64,000 nucleotides of DNA, from the NCBI GenBank assembly GCA_964411125.1, contig CAYPJU010000010.1, positions 1-64,000 on the forward strand, given 5' to 3'. A program made the translations under genes and the position numbers. Under the pieces are notes generated by a model. It made no database searches and had not been told where the DNA came from. It saw only the letters and a list, made by a program, of their open reading frames with translations. Shown here piece by piece: positions 33,635-44,992 of the stretch (positions are counted from its first letter, which is position 1; every line of letters begins with the position of its first letter). Origin of the DNA: JBFIHF01 sp964411125. Its GTDB lineage: Bacteria > Myxococcota_A > Bradymonadia > Bradymonadales > Bradymonadaceae.

Positions 33635-36600
33635 ATGTCCGACAAATCACCCGATATCCTCGACGGCCAGTCGACCATCGCCATCATCGGCGTCGGCGCG
33701 AAAATGCCCGGCGCCCTCTCGGCGAACGCCTTCTGGAACAACATCGTCAACGGCGTCTACTGCATCACGGACGTGCCGACGGATCGCTGGGACCCCGCGC
33801 TCTACTGGGACCCCGATCCCGCCGCGCCGGACAAGACGTACAGCAAGATCGGTGGCTGGGTGACGGGGTTCGAATTCGACAGAAAGGCGTTCCGTTTGCC
33901 GCCGACCGTCGTCCAGAAAGTCGACCCGACCCAGCTCCTCTGTCTCGAAACCGTGCGGGAGGCGCTGCAGGACGCGGGGTACCTCGACCGTGACTTCGAC
34001 CGTGATCGAACGGCCGTGATTCTCGGCAACGCGCTCGGCGGTGATCTCAGAGATCAGACCAACCTCCGGATCCAGTATGCGGAGGTCGACGCAACGCTGC
34101 GCGTCGCCCTCCTCGAAGCGTCGATGGGCCGCCTGAGCGACGACGAGGTCGAGAAGCTCCTGGACACCGTCGCGAAGCGCGTCAAGGACCAGATCGTGGA
34201 GGTGACCGAAGATTCGATGCCCGGGGAGCTCGCGAACGTCATCGCGGGACGCGTCGCGCAGTCCTTCGACCTGCGGGGGCCCAACTACGTCTGCGATGCC
34301 GCCTGTGCTTCGACGCTCGCCGCGCTCGAGTCCGCGATCCACGGTCTGCGTGCCAACCAGTTCGACATGGTCGTCACCGGCGGAGTGGACCGTTCGATGG
34401 GGCCCCCTTCCTACGTGAAGTTCTCCAAGATCGGAGCCCTCTCTCCCGACGGTTCGCGCCCGTTCGACGCGGACGCGAACGGGTTCGTCATGGGCGAAGG
34501 GGCCGGTATCTTGATCCTCAAGCGTTTGGCGGATGCGATCCGCGACCAGGATCAGATCTACGCCGTCATCCGTGGGATCGGCGGCTCCTCGGACGGCCGA
34601 GGCAAAGGGATCACCGCCCCGAACCCGCGAGGTCAGCAGCACGCGCTGCGCCGCGCCTACCTCGACGCCGGGGTGAACCCGAAGTCGGTCTCCCTCATCG
34701 AGGCGCACGGAACGAGCACCCCCGTCGGCGACCCCGCCGAAGTCGAGAGCATGCGCGTCGTGTTCGACGAGGACGACGCTCCACTCGCCCCCGGTTCGAT
34801 CGGTCTCGGAAGCGTGAAGTCGATGATCGGACATCTGAAGTCGGCCGCCGCCGGCGCGAGCCTCGTTAAAGTCGCGTTCGCCCTGCGTGAGAAAGTCCTA
34901 CCGCCTACCCTCAACGTCGAGACCCCGAACCCCCTCCTCGCCCTCGACGGGACGCCGTTCCGCCTGCAGACCGAGACCCAGCCGTGGGACGCGCCCGACC
35001 GCGCGCCTCGTCGCGCGGGCGTCAGCGCGTTCGGCTTCGGCGGGACGAACTTCCACGTGGTGATGGAAGAATACGACCCCGAGTCGGGCTCGCGCCGCGG
35101 TGTCACTTCGAGCGGCGCCGCCTTTTCGATGTCGTCGGGACCAAAGCCCGTCGCCCAGGCCGCACCTACGTCGGGCGTCCTCGGGTTCGCCGGCGAGAGC
35201 ATCGATGCAGTCGCGAATCAGTTCGAAACGTTCCGCACCGACGATCTCGACGCATGGTCCCGCCACCTCGTCGACGCCTCGAACCCCGGCCCCTCTGGAT
35301 CGATCCGCCTGTCGGTTGCGTTCGCCACCGAACAAGAACTCGACGAACGCTTGGCGAAAGCCTCCAAAGCGCTCGAGAAGAACAAAGGCTGGCGAGTCCT
35401 TGCGAACCACGGAATCTTCCTGTTCGAAGAGCCGATCGACGGTGAGGTCGCGATGCTCTTCCCCGGTCAGGGGACCCAGTACGTCGGCATGATGCGGGAC
35501 CTCGCCGCAGCGTTCCCGATCGTCGCCGAGACCCTCGCCGAAGCCGACGCAGTCATGGCGCCGGTCATGGATCAGCCGCTGTCCTCGATCATGTGCCCCC
35601 CCGAAGGCGCCGACGAGTCCGAAGTCTTCTTCGCGCTGTCGCAGACCGAGGTAACGCAGCCCGCCGTCCTCACCGCCGACGTCGCCATCCTGCGCGTCCT
35701 TCGGAGCCTCGGCATCGAACCCGCAATGGTCGCCGGGCACAGCCTCGGCGAGTACGGCGCGTGTGTGGCCGCCGGGGTGATGACGTTCGAGGAAGCACTG
35801 CGAACCGTGGCCCGACGCGGCACGGAGATGGCGAAGGCCACGCCGATGAACGGCGATCCCGGCCTCATGGTCGGCGTCCCCCTCGGGGTCGAGGCGGTGC
35901 AGGAAATTCTGGCGACGATCGACGGCTACGTAGTTTGCGCCAACAAGAACTGCTCCAAGCAGACGATCGTCGCCGGGCTCACCGAGCCCGTCAAAGAGGC
36001 GATCGCGAAGTTCGAAGCAGCCGGACACGACGTCGTGACGCTCCCCGTGAGCCACGCCTTCCACTCGAAGGTCGTCGCCGCGGCGAGCGCCCCGCTCCGC
36101 CGACACCTCGCGACGATTGACATCAAGCCGCCGCACACCCCGATCCTCACCAACGTCACGGGAGACTTCTACCCGTCGGGCGCGGGCGTCGAGGACGACA
36201 TTCGCGATCTGTTGAGCGAGCAGGTCGCGGCCCCCGTCGAGTTCATCGCGCTCGTCGAGAAAATGTACGAGTCGAGCGCGCGGGTCTTCGTCGAAGTGGG
36301 CCCCAAACGAGCTCAGACGACGTTCGTCGCAGACATCCTCGGAGACCGAGAGCACGTTGCGATGTACACCAACCACCCCAAGAGGGGAGACATCGGCTCG
36401 CTCGTCGACGCCCTGGCGCAGCTGTGGGCCTCCGGTGCGTGGCACGGGATTGGTTCGGACCGCGCCCTCGGTACCGACGCATCGAGCCGCGCCTACGCGG
36501 CAACGGTCTCCAGCCACGACCTCCTCTCGCATGGCGAAGCGCTCGACAAGATGATCGAGGTGCTCTGCGAGAAGACCGGCTACGACGCCGACGAGATCGA

Positions 36601-39600
36601 GCCCGACTTCGAGCTCGAGGCAGACCTCGGCATCGATACGGTGAAGCAGGCCGAGATCATGGCGACTGTCCGCGATCACTACGGCTTCGCCAAAGACGAC
36701 GAGTTCCGCCTCGCCGAATACCCCACCCTCGAAGATCTCGCCCGATACATCGTCGAGCGCGTCGCGCTCGAAGGTGGGGAAGGCACGCGGCTGGAAGCCG
36801 CGTCACCACAGGCGGACATCGAAGCGGTTTCCAGCCGCGAGGTCGGTGCAGCGGCTTCCAGCCGCGACCTCCTCTCGCATGGCGAAGCGCTCGACAAGAT
36901 GATCGAGGTGCTCTGCGAGNNNNNNNNNNNNNNNNNNNNNNNNNNNNNNNNNNNNNNNNNNNNNNNNNNNNNNNNNNNNNNNNNNNNNNNNNNNNNNNNN
37001 NNNNNNNNNNNNNNNNNNNCGACCTCCTCTCGCATGGCGAAGCGCTCGACAAGATGATCGAGGTGCTCTGCGAGAAGACCGGCTACGACGCCGACGAGAT
37101 CGAGCCCGACTTCGAGCTCGAGGCAGACCTCGGCATCGATACGGTGAAGCAGGCCGAGATCATGGCGACTGTCCGCGATCACTACGGCTTCGCCAAAGAC
37201 GACGAGTTCCGCCTCGCCGAATACCCCACCCTCGAAGATCTCGCCCGATACATCGTCGAGCGCGTCGCGCTCGAAGGTGGGGAAGGCACGCGGCTGGAAG
37301 CCGCGTCACCACAGGCGGACATCGAAGCGGTTTCCAGCCGCGAGGTCGGTGCAGCGGCTTCCAGCCGCGACCTCCTCTCGCATGGCGAAGCGCTCGACAA
37401 GATGATCGAGGTGCTCTGCGAGAAGACCGGCTACGACGCCGACGAGATCGAGCCCGACTTCGAGCTCGAGGCAGACCTCGGCATCGATACGGTGAAGCAG
37501 GCCGAGATCATGGCGACTGTCCGCGATCACTACGGCTTCGCCAAAGACGACGAGTTCCGCCTCGCCGAATACCCCACCCTCGACGACCTCGCCCGCTACA
37601 TCGTGGAGCGCGTCGCGCTCGAAGGTGTGGAAGGCACGCGGCTGGAAGCCGCGTCACCACAGGCGGACATCGAAGCGGTCTCCAGCCGCGACCTCGATGC
37701 GAAGGAGATCGTCATCGAGGCGCCCGCAGCGGCTGCCGCCTTCGAGCGAAAGCCGGCGCCGCCTGTGGAGGTAGTGTCGTCCCCCAAAGCCACCGCGAAA
37801 GACGGACGTGTGCCGGCCGAGGTCGTCATCGCCGGCTGCTCGCTCGGGCTCCCGGGCCAGGACGAGCTCTTCGCCGATGACTCGGTCGACCGCCTTCTGC
37901 GCGGGGAGAACATGATCGGGGACATCTCGGCCGAAGATCGCGAAGCGATGGCGACCAAGAAGATCACGCGCCTCGTGAAGCACGAAGACGGCTCCGGGGT
38001 CATGGTGCCCGTCGACGACGTCGCCGACGTGCTGAAGCTCGCCGGTCGCAAGGGCAAATTCGACCTCGGGGAGTGGGAGATTCCCGACCGCTGGCGAGAG
38101 TCGCTCGACCGCACGACGGAGATGGCGATCGCAGCCGGGTTGCTCGCGCTCCAGGATGCCGGGCTGCCCCTCGTCCCGAAATACCGCACCACCACCAGCG
38201 GAAAGAAGCTGACGATCGGCTGGACGCTCCCCCCCGAAATCGGGGACCGCACCGGCGTCATCTACGCTTCGGCGTTCTCCGGTCAGGACGCCTTGATCGA
38301 CGAGATCCAGCGCAGCTACGAAGACCCCGAATACGAGTTCGATCACCGCTACCTCCTCAAGGTGCTCGGGATCGCCAACTCGCGGTTCGCGGAGCTCGTC
38401 GGGGCCCGCGGTCCAAACACGAAGATCAACAACGCCTGCGCGTCGACGACCACCGCGATCGCGATCGCCGAAGACTGGATCAAGGCGGGGCGGTGCGAGC
38501 GCGTCATCGTCATGGGAGCCGACGATGCGAGCGGCGAGTCGCTGATGGAGTGGATCGGGAGCGGATTTCTCGCGACCGGCGCGGCCACGACCGAAAGTGA
38601 CGTCGAGAATGCCGCCCTCCCCTTCGACAAGCGTCGCAACGGGATCATCATCGGTATGGGCGCCGTCGGGATCGTGGTCGAGAAGGCCGGGCTCTGCGAA
38701 GAGCGTGGCATCGAGCCGATCGCCGACCTGCTCGGTACGCGGTTCGTCAATTCCGCCGAACACCCGACCCGCCTCGACGTAGACCACATCGCGGACGAGG
38801 TCGGCGCGCTCATCGGCGCCGTCGAGCAGCAGTTCGGCATCGACCGCCACGACATCGCCGACCGCACGGTGTTCGTCTCGCACGAGACCTACTCGCCGGC
38901 GCGCGGCGGCAGCGCCGCGACCGAGATCGAGTCGCTTCGCCGGACGTTCGGTGACGACGCGTCCGACGTCGTCATCGCCAACACGAAGGGCTTCACCGGT
39001 CACGCCATGGCGGCCGGCATCGAAGACGTCCTCGCGCTGAAGGCGCTGCAGCGCGAGCAACTGCCGCACATCGCCAACTTCAAAGAGCCCGACCCTCTCC
39101 TGGGCGACCTACGGCTCAGCCAGGGCGGAAAATACGAGCTCGACTACGCCCTGCGCCTCGCCGCCGGGTTCGGAAGCCAGCTCGCGCTCGCCCTCTTCCG
39201 GTTCCGCGCCCGCACCGAGGACCGCCTCGTCGACGCCGACCGATTCGACGCATGGGCGGGCCGGATCTCGGGGTTCGAGAACCCCGAGACGGTCGTCGAA
39301 GCACGAACTCTCCGGATGCGCGAAGGCGCCCCGAAAGAGACGTCACCCGAACCGAAGCGCGACGAGAGAGCGCCGACGCCGGCCACGCTTTCGATCCCCG
39401 CTCCGGCCTCTTCTCCGCGCGCCAGTCGGGCCCACGCCGGCCCCGGCGAGTTCGACCAACTCGGCGTCGTCGTCGAGGCCCACGCGGTCGCACCGTACGC
39501 GACCCCCGCTCTACGCAAGGAACTCGAAGGTAAGAGCGTCGCGGTGATCGCGGGCCCCCTCGTCGTCACGGAGCTGATGGTCCGCGCGCTCGAGCGCTGC

Positions 39601-42600
39601 GGAGCGAAGGTCGCCGTCTTCGAAGGGCGCGAGCGCCGCAACTTGATCGGCGGCGAGGGCGACTACACCGTCGTCGACCTCCTCGACGAACAGGCGCTCG
39701 GTGACGAGTTCGCAGCGATGGGACGAGTCGACGGCGTCGTCAACCTCCTCGGCTTCGGCCCCGACCGCTTCAAGTCGTCGGACGTCTACCTCGCTGCGCG
39801 AGAGAGCTTCCACGTCGCCCGCGCCTGGCGCTTCAGTCTCGGTGAAGCCCCGACGCGCGAGAACTTCTTCCTCACCGTGACTGGAATGGGCGGTCGCCTC
39901 GGGTTCGACCGGGCGAGCGGCCCACTCCCCGTCTGTGGAGCCGTCGGAGGGTTCACCAAGGCACTCGCCCGCGAGTGGGCGGAGGCGAAAATCCGGGTGG
40001 TCGACGTCGCCCGGCAGGGCATCGTGCCCGACCTCGGACTGCAGGTCTTGAGTGAGACGATGTTCGGCAGCGGCGTCGAAGTCGGCCTGATCGCTGGCAT
40101 TCGGTACACGCCCGCGACGGTGCCCGCCTCCGAGATCACACCGGAGACGCTCCCGTCGATGGCCCCGGAGCCCGACGACGTCGTCGTCGTCACGGGGGGC
40201 GCCAAGGGGATCACCGCCGAGGTGGCGGTCGACCTCGCCCGCCGGTTCGGCTGCGCTCTCGCACTGGTCGGCCGAACGCCTCTGACGCACGATGATCCGC
40301 TCGGCGTCGACCTGGACGCCGAGAAGAAGAGAGTGAAGGCGGAGCTCTCGAAGACCAACGACCGCGTGACGCCGCTGATGATCCGGCAGGCGATGTGGTC
40401 GCTCGAATCGCAACGAACGATCGCTTCCAACATGGAGCGGATGCGCGAGGCAGGCAGCGACGTCGACTACTTCGCGTGCGACGTGGCCGACGAGGCCTCC
40501 GTCGCCGAGATGATCGAGCGCGTTCACGAACGCTTCGGGCGTATCGACGGCATCATCCACGGCGCGGGCGTCGAAGAGAGCCGGCTCATCGAAGACAAAG
40601 ATGTCGCTGGCTTCGACCGCGTCTTCCGGGGCAAGGCGCTGGGAGCTCTCCACCTCTGGAACGCCGTCGAGAAACATGGCCCTCGGTTCTACATGGCGTT
40701 CTCGAGCGTCGCCGGCCGGTTCGGAAACCCAGGACAGGTCGATTACGCCGCCGCCAACGAGGTCCTCAACAAGCTCGTGGCACTGCTCAACCACGACGGA
40801 AAAACTCGCGCGACGTCTATCGATTGGACGGCCTGGGACGAAGTCGGGATGGCCGCCGAGGGCTCGATGAAGACGCTGCTCGAAGCACGCGGCGTGCAAC
40901 TCTTGCCGCCCGAAGTCGGCGCCCCAATGGTCGGTGACTTCCTGGAAAACGGACTCTCCGGCGAGTTCGTCGTGGCGGGGGAGCTGGGCGACTTCGCGAT
41001 CGAATCGTCGGATGCCCGCGAACCGGCGGAACCGCTGGAGATCTTGTTGTCGACGATCCGTGAGCGCTCCGAAGAGCGTGTCGTCGTCAGCCGCGTCTTC
41101 GATCTCGACCAGGACGTCTTCCTGCGCGACCACGTCTACGAAGGAAACCCCGTCGTCCCCGGCGTGATGGGCTTCGAGATGATGGTGGAGGCGGCACGCC
41201 TCCTCGGACTGCGCGGCGCTGTCGTCACGGACGTCCGGTTCGAGCATGCGATCAAGCTGCACCGAGGGGAGCCGGTCGAGCTGGTCGCCACCGCCGAGCG
41301 CGACGGGGACGGCGCGACGGTCACCATCCGAACGTTCCGCGTGACGAAGACGGGTCGGGAGATCGAGACGGTGCATTACAGGGCGACGGTCAGCGACTCC
41401 GAGCCACGCCTCGAATCGTTCGCGATCGAGGACGTCGCCGGGGTCCTGGAGGGCCCCGAACGCGACGCAATCTACGGGAAGTACTTCCACACCGGCGTCT
41501 TCCAGGTCCTCGACGAGGTCCCGTGGGTCGGCGACGACTTCGTGGTCGGCTACGGACGCCGCGGCCGCGACCGCCTGGTCAACGCTCGCGACAACGACGC
41601 ATTCGTCACCGATCCCATGGTCCGCGAGATGGCATTTCAGGCCGCGGGACTCTGGGGAATGACGAAGCTCGAGATGAGCTACCTCCCCTACTCCATCGAT
41701 CGTGCCGAGACGTTCGCGTCCGCGCGAGACGACGAGCAGGTCGTGCTTCGCTGCACGGTCCGAGACGACGCCGACGAACACATGATCGCCTTCGACGTGG
41801 AAGCCCTTGGACAGGACGGACGGCTGCTCCAGCGGATGGAACGAGTTCAGCTCGTCGGCCATCGCAAGCTGACCGAAGAAGAGCGCTTCGACCAGCTCGC
41901 CGCGCATCGTCTGCGCACGCGACGGTTGACGGTGCGCGAGGCCGAAGCAGTGCTCGACGCCCGCAACATGACGATCGCCAACGTCGCCGACGAGACGGAA
42001 CGCGCCGCCTACGACCGCCTCATCAGCGAGCGTCGAAAAGGCGAGTGGCTCGCGGCGCGCGTCGCGCTGAAGTCCCTCGTGGTCGAGTGGCTCCGCGACT
42101 TTCGCGGCGTCTCGATCGCCCCGGGTGACGTGCGAATCCGCAAGGACGAAAAGAAGGCTCCGTACCTCGAAGTGGACGGTCAGACCGACCTCCCGGGGGT
42201 CACGATCTCGCACTGCGCCGGCTCCTCGATCTGCGGGATCAATATTTCTCCCGGACGCGCGACGGCGGGCCTCGACCTCGAAGCGATAGAGCAGCGAGAC
42301 GAGTCGTTCGCCCGCAACTACTTCTCCCCCTCGGAGCTCCGACTGGACGTGGGCGGTGACGGCGCTACCCTCCTCGCCGCGCTCTGGTCGGTGAAAGAGG
42401 CCGTCTCCAAGGCGCTGCGCATCGGACTGCACGCTCGCCTCGAGGAATTCGAAGTGAACAGCCTTCGACGCGACCACGACGGTTGGGTGGCCGACGTGAC
42501 GCTCAAGGGGATGGCGCTCGATGCGTATCGATCGCTGGGCGGGACGGGACTCGACGTGCGCGTCGACATCGGCGAAAACGAGGTCCTCGCGACTGCTTTG

Positions 42601-42822
42601 CTCGAAGTGAGCCCAGGAATGAAGAACAAGAAAATGCCGACGACGGTCGATTCGGATGCCGTCGCCCGAGAGACGAAGAGTGGCCCCCCCGCCCCCCGGA
42701 ACGCCGAGCGCGCGGAGCTCGAGCTCGCCGCGGTTGCAGCGCTCCTGCAGGAACGCGGGCTGCTGAAAGCGCGCGAGCGGTCGATGACGCCGCGGACGCA
42801 TCTCCCCGCGTGGAAGGGTTGA
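33635..42822 (+). CDS. giant iterative fatty-acid/polyketide (PUFA-like) synthase: KS-AT-tandem ACP-KS-KR-DH-PPTase
   Basis: One gene interrupted by an assembly gap. KS1 has Cys224 (DAACAST), His358 (EAHGTST) and His400. The acyltransferase has Ser703 in GHSLGEYG and an AFHS motif typical of malonyl specificity. From 36521 come carrier domains of 116 residues whose attachment motif reads GIDT, with Thr in place of the usual Ser (codon 36638-36640). After the gap: two more carriers, a second KS with Cys at 38437 (NACAST) and His in 'SHETYSPARGG', a KR with 'TGGAKGI' and Tyr at 40744, a hot-dog dehydratase with His at 41131 (HxxxGxxxxP), and a C-terminal Sfp-type phosphopantetheinyl transferase ('GLDLEAIE', 'WSVKEAVSKA'). 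No enoyl reductase is seen. The ATG has GGAG 6 nt upstream. Domain content resembles PfaA plus PfaC/PfaE fused. Confidence 0.9.
36521..37719 (+). repeat. tandem acyl-carrier-protein repeats, 348-bp unit
   Basis: Units begin at 36521, 36869 (cut by the gap), 37024 and 37372, with an exact 348-bp period on both sides of the gap. The copies are nearly identical at the DNA level; only the 3' end of the last unit differs (LEDL to LDDL, GGEG to GVEG). Each unit is one carrier domain plus a linker of about 30 residues. Each linker holds palindromic units: ACGCGGCT-GGA-AGCCGCGT (36785-36803), GCGGTTTCCAGCCGC (36824-36838) and GCGGCTTCCAGCCGC (36851-36865). Confidence 0.93.
36920..37019. other. assembly gap (100 N placeholder) inside the carrier repeats
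   Basis: Exactly 100 Ns. From the 348-bp period the missing length should be 348n minus 55, that is 293 bases for n = 1. Because 100 and 293 differ modulo 3, the placeholder makes the downstream part appear in another reading frame. It is not a real frameshift. At least four carrier domains are implied. Confidence 0.95.
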
Positions 42823-42824
42823 AC

Positions 42825-43337
42825 ATGTACTTCGTCAAACTGAACGATGGCCCGGAGATCGCGGTCCAACTTTCCGAAACTGACCGCGGTCAGTGGAAAG
42901 CTACGACCGCCGACGGGAACAAGATCGACCTCGAGGTGAAGGGACGCGGCGCCGACGGCACGTTCGTCATCCTCGTCGACGGGGTCGAGAGAGCATTCCG
43001 AGTCGACGCCGAGAACGGTGGTCTGACGCTGGTCGAAGGCGACGAACGACACGGTGTCGAGGTGGTCCACTCGGCCGACCTGGTCCTCGAACGGGCCGCG
43101 AAACGCTCGACCGAACCGGGCGGCGCCGAGATCCTCACCAGCCCGATCACCGGCATCGTCCTCGAGGTGAAGACGAAGGTCGGAGAACAGGTCGACGCGG
43201 GCGACATCGCCGTGGTCGTCGAAGCGATGAAGATGGAGAACTCCCTCGGGGCGCCCCGCTCGGGCACCGTGACGGAGGTATTTGCAGAACCTGGACAGAC
43301 GGTTTTCGTGGGCGACCCGCTCGTCCAGATTCGATAG
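42825..43337 (+). CDS. biotin carboxyl carrier protein (biotinyl-domain protein)
   Basis: A 170-aa carrier subunit. The C-terminal biotinyl domain (about 103-170) has the biotin-accepting Lys136 in EAMKMEN. The N-terminal 90 residues form a beta-rich domain seen in carriers of acyl-CoA carboxylases and biotin-dependent decarboxylases. It shuttles carboxylated biotin between a biotin carboxylase and a carboxyltransferase. It starts 2 nt after the synthase stop, with GGAAGGG as ribosome-binding site inside the synthase end. The carboxyltransferase follows after 11 nt. No biotin carboxylase gene lies in this window. Confidence 0.92.
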   Translation: MYFVKLNDGPEIAVQLSETDRGQWKATTADGNKIDLEVKGRGADGTFVILVDGVERAFRVDAENGGLTLVEGDERHGVEVVHSADLVLERAAKRSTEPGGAEILTSPITGIVLEVKTKVGEQVDAGDIAVVVEAMKMENSLGAPRSGTVTEVFAEPGQTVFVGDPLVQIR

Positions 43338-43348
43338 GAGAGCTTGCC

Positions 43349-44932
43349 ATGAGCAGCGAACACCCCCAGACCGCCGCAGCGACCCCGACGGACGTCGCCG
43401 GTGAGGAAACGATCGAGCGCAAGGATGCGCGTGAGGAAGCACGGAAGGTCCGCGAGCAGGTCCTCGGGAACGCCCGCAAGGTCAGCGTCGCGCGCGCACG
43501 CCTGGAGATGCTCTTCGACGACGGGACGATGGAAGAGATCGGCGCGGAGGTGCGTCATCGCGCGTCCGACTTCGGCCTCGACAAGAAGCGCTTCCCCGGC
43601 GACGGCGTCGTGACGGCCTGTGGGCTCGTCGACGGCCGTCCGGTCTATGCGTTCGCGCAGGACCGTACGATCCTCGGCGGCAGCCTCGGGCAGGCGCACG
43701 CCGAGAAGATCGCCCGACTGCAAGACCTCGCCCTTCGAACGGGCGCGCCGCTCGTCGCGATCAACGATTCGGGCGGTGCGCGGATCCAGGAAGGGGTCGA
43801 CGCGCTCGGTGGATACGGCGAGATCTTCCGGCGCAACGTCATGTCCTCGGGAGTCATCCCCCAGATCTCACTCATCATGGGACCGTGCGCCGGTGGCGCC
43901 GTCTACTCCCCTGCCCTCACGGACTTCGTCGGGATGGTCGACGGCTCGAGCTACATGTTCCTCACCGGCCCCAAGGTCGTGAAGACGGTGACGTTCGAAG
44001 ACATCACGACCGAAGAGCTGGGTGGCGGCCGGACGCACTCGGAGAAGACCGGCGTCGCCGCGTTCCTCTTCGAGGACGACCGCGACGCGATCGAGTCGAC
44101 GCGACGGCTGCTCGGCTACCTTCCGTCGAACAACCGCGAGGCGCCGCCTCGTATCGATGCGAAGGACCCGGTCGACCGGATGGACGTGGAGTTCCACGAG
44201 CTCGTTCCCGATGATCCCCGCAAACCGTACGACGTCCGCAAGGTCGTCGACCTGGTCGTGGACAGTGGGTCGTTCTTCGAGGTCCAGGACCGCTGGGCCC
44301 AGAACGTCGTCGTCGGCTTCGCACGGCTCGACGGTCACGTGGTCGGCATCATCGCGAACCAGCCGCTCGTGCTCGCCGGTGTGCTCGACATCAACGCCAG
44401 CCGCAAGGCATCGCGCTTCATCCGCACCTGCAACGCCTTCAACATCCCGCTCGTCTCGCTCGTCGACGTGCCGGGCTTCCTCCCCGGCCGCGCCCAGGAA
44501 CACGACGGCGTCATCGACCACGGTGCGAAGCTCCTGTACGCGTATTGCGAAGCGCGTGTTCCGAAGCTCTCCGTCATCTTGCGGAAGGCTTACGGCGGCG
44601 CGTACATCGTGATGAGCTCGAAGCACGTGGGGGGCGACATCAACCTCGCCTGGCCCAATGCGGAGATCGCCGTGATGGGCGCCGCGGGCGCGGTCGAGGT
44701 CCTCAACCGTCGCGAGATCGAAGCCGCGGACGACCCGGCGGCGAAGACCGAAGAGTTGAAGCAGGCGTACGAGGAGAAGTTCCTCAATCCGGACATCGCC
44801 GCCCAGCGCGGCTACCTCGACGCGGTCATCGAACCGCACGAGACGCGCCGCAAGCTGATTCGTTTTCTGGAAGTATTGTCGAACAAGCGCGAGTGGATGC
44901 CCCCGAAGAACAACGGGAACATCCCCGTCTGA
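43349..44932 (+). CDS. acyl-CoA carboxylase carboxyltransferase beta subunit (PccB/AccD5 type)
   Basis: A 527-aa carboxyltransferase that moves the carboxyl group from biotin to an acyl-CoA. It shows both crotonase-like halves: 'GGSLGQAHAEKIARLQDLAL' with 'INDSGGARIQEGVDALGGYGEIF' in the first, and 'LVDVPGFLPGRAQEHDGVI', 'RKAYGGAYIVMSSKHVGGD' in the second. The close match to propionyl-CoA carboxylase beta suggests acetyl- or propionyl-CoA as substrate; the choice cannot be made from sequence. TAGGAG precedes the ATG. It is the last gene of the synthase operon and is followed by a terminator, so it likely supplies extender units. Confidence 0.94.
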   Translation: MSSEHPQTAAATPTDVAGEETIERKDAREEARKVREQVLGNARKVSVARARLEMLFDDGTMEEIGAEVRHRASDFGLDKKRFPGDGVVTACGLVDGRPVYAFAQDRTILGGSLGQAHAEKIARLQDLALRTGAPLVAINDSGGARIQEGVDALGGYGEIFRRNVMSSGVIPQISLIMGPCAGGAVYSPALTDFVGMVDGSSYMFLTGPKVVKTVTFEDITTEELGGGRTHSEKTGVAAFLFEDDRDAIESTRRLLGYLPSNNREAPPRIDAKDPVDRMDVEFHELVPDDPRKPYDVRKVVDLVVDSGSFFEVQDRWAQNVVVGFARLDGHVVGIIANQPLVLAGVLDINASRKASRFIRTCNAFNIPLVSLVDVPGFLPGRAQEHDGVIDHGAKLLYAYCEARVPKLSVILRKAYGGAYIVMSSKHVGGDINLAWPNAEIAVMGAAGAVEVLNRREIEAADDPAAKTEELKQAYEEKFLNPDIAAQRGYLDAVIEPHETRRKLIRFLEVLSNKREWMPPKNNGNIPV

Positions 44933-44960
44933 GGGTTGCGCGAAGCTCGTTCCCCGAAGA

Positions 44961-44986
44961 AGCGGAGGCCAATCGCCTCCGCTTTT
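44961..44986 (+). terminator. intrinsic terminator of the synthase operon
   Basis: A 9-bp stem AGCGGAGGC/GCCTCCGCT with a 5-nt loop is followed by TTTT, 28 nt after the carboxyltransferase stop. The convergent PilZ gene ends just beyond it. Confidence 0.8.
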
Positions 44987-44992
44987 CCGTTT

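Noticed and set aside
36900..37060. Frameshift or gene fission in the synthase
   Set aside because: The frame change is fully explained by a 100 N placeholder replacing 348n - 55 bases.
36521..37719. Tandem repeats that might suggest a CRISPR or satellite array
   Set aside because: The 348-bp units are in frame and encode acyl carrier domains; there are no short repeat-spacer units.
39511..42801. 1096-aa open frame on the minus strand
   Set aside because: It lies antisense to the KR, DH and PPTase domains of the synthase and shows no recognisable domains.
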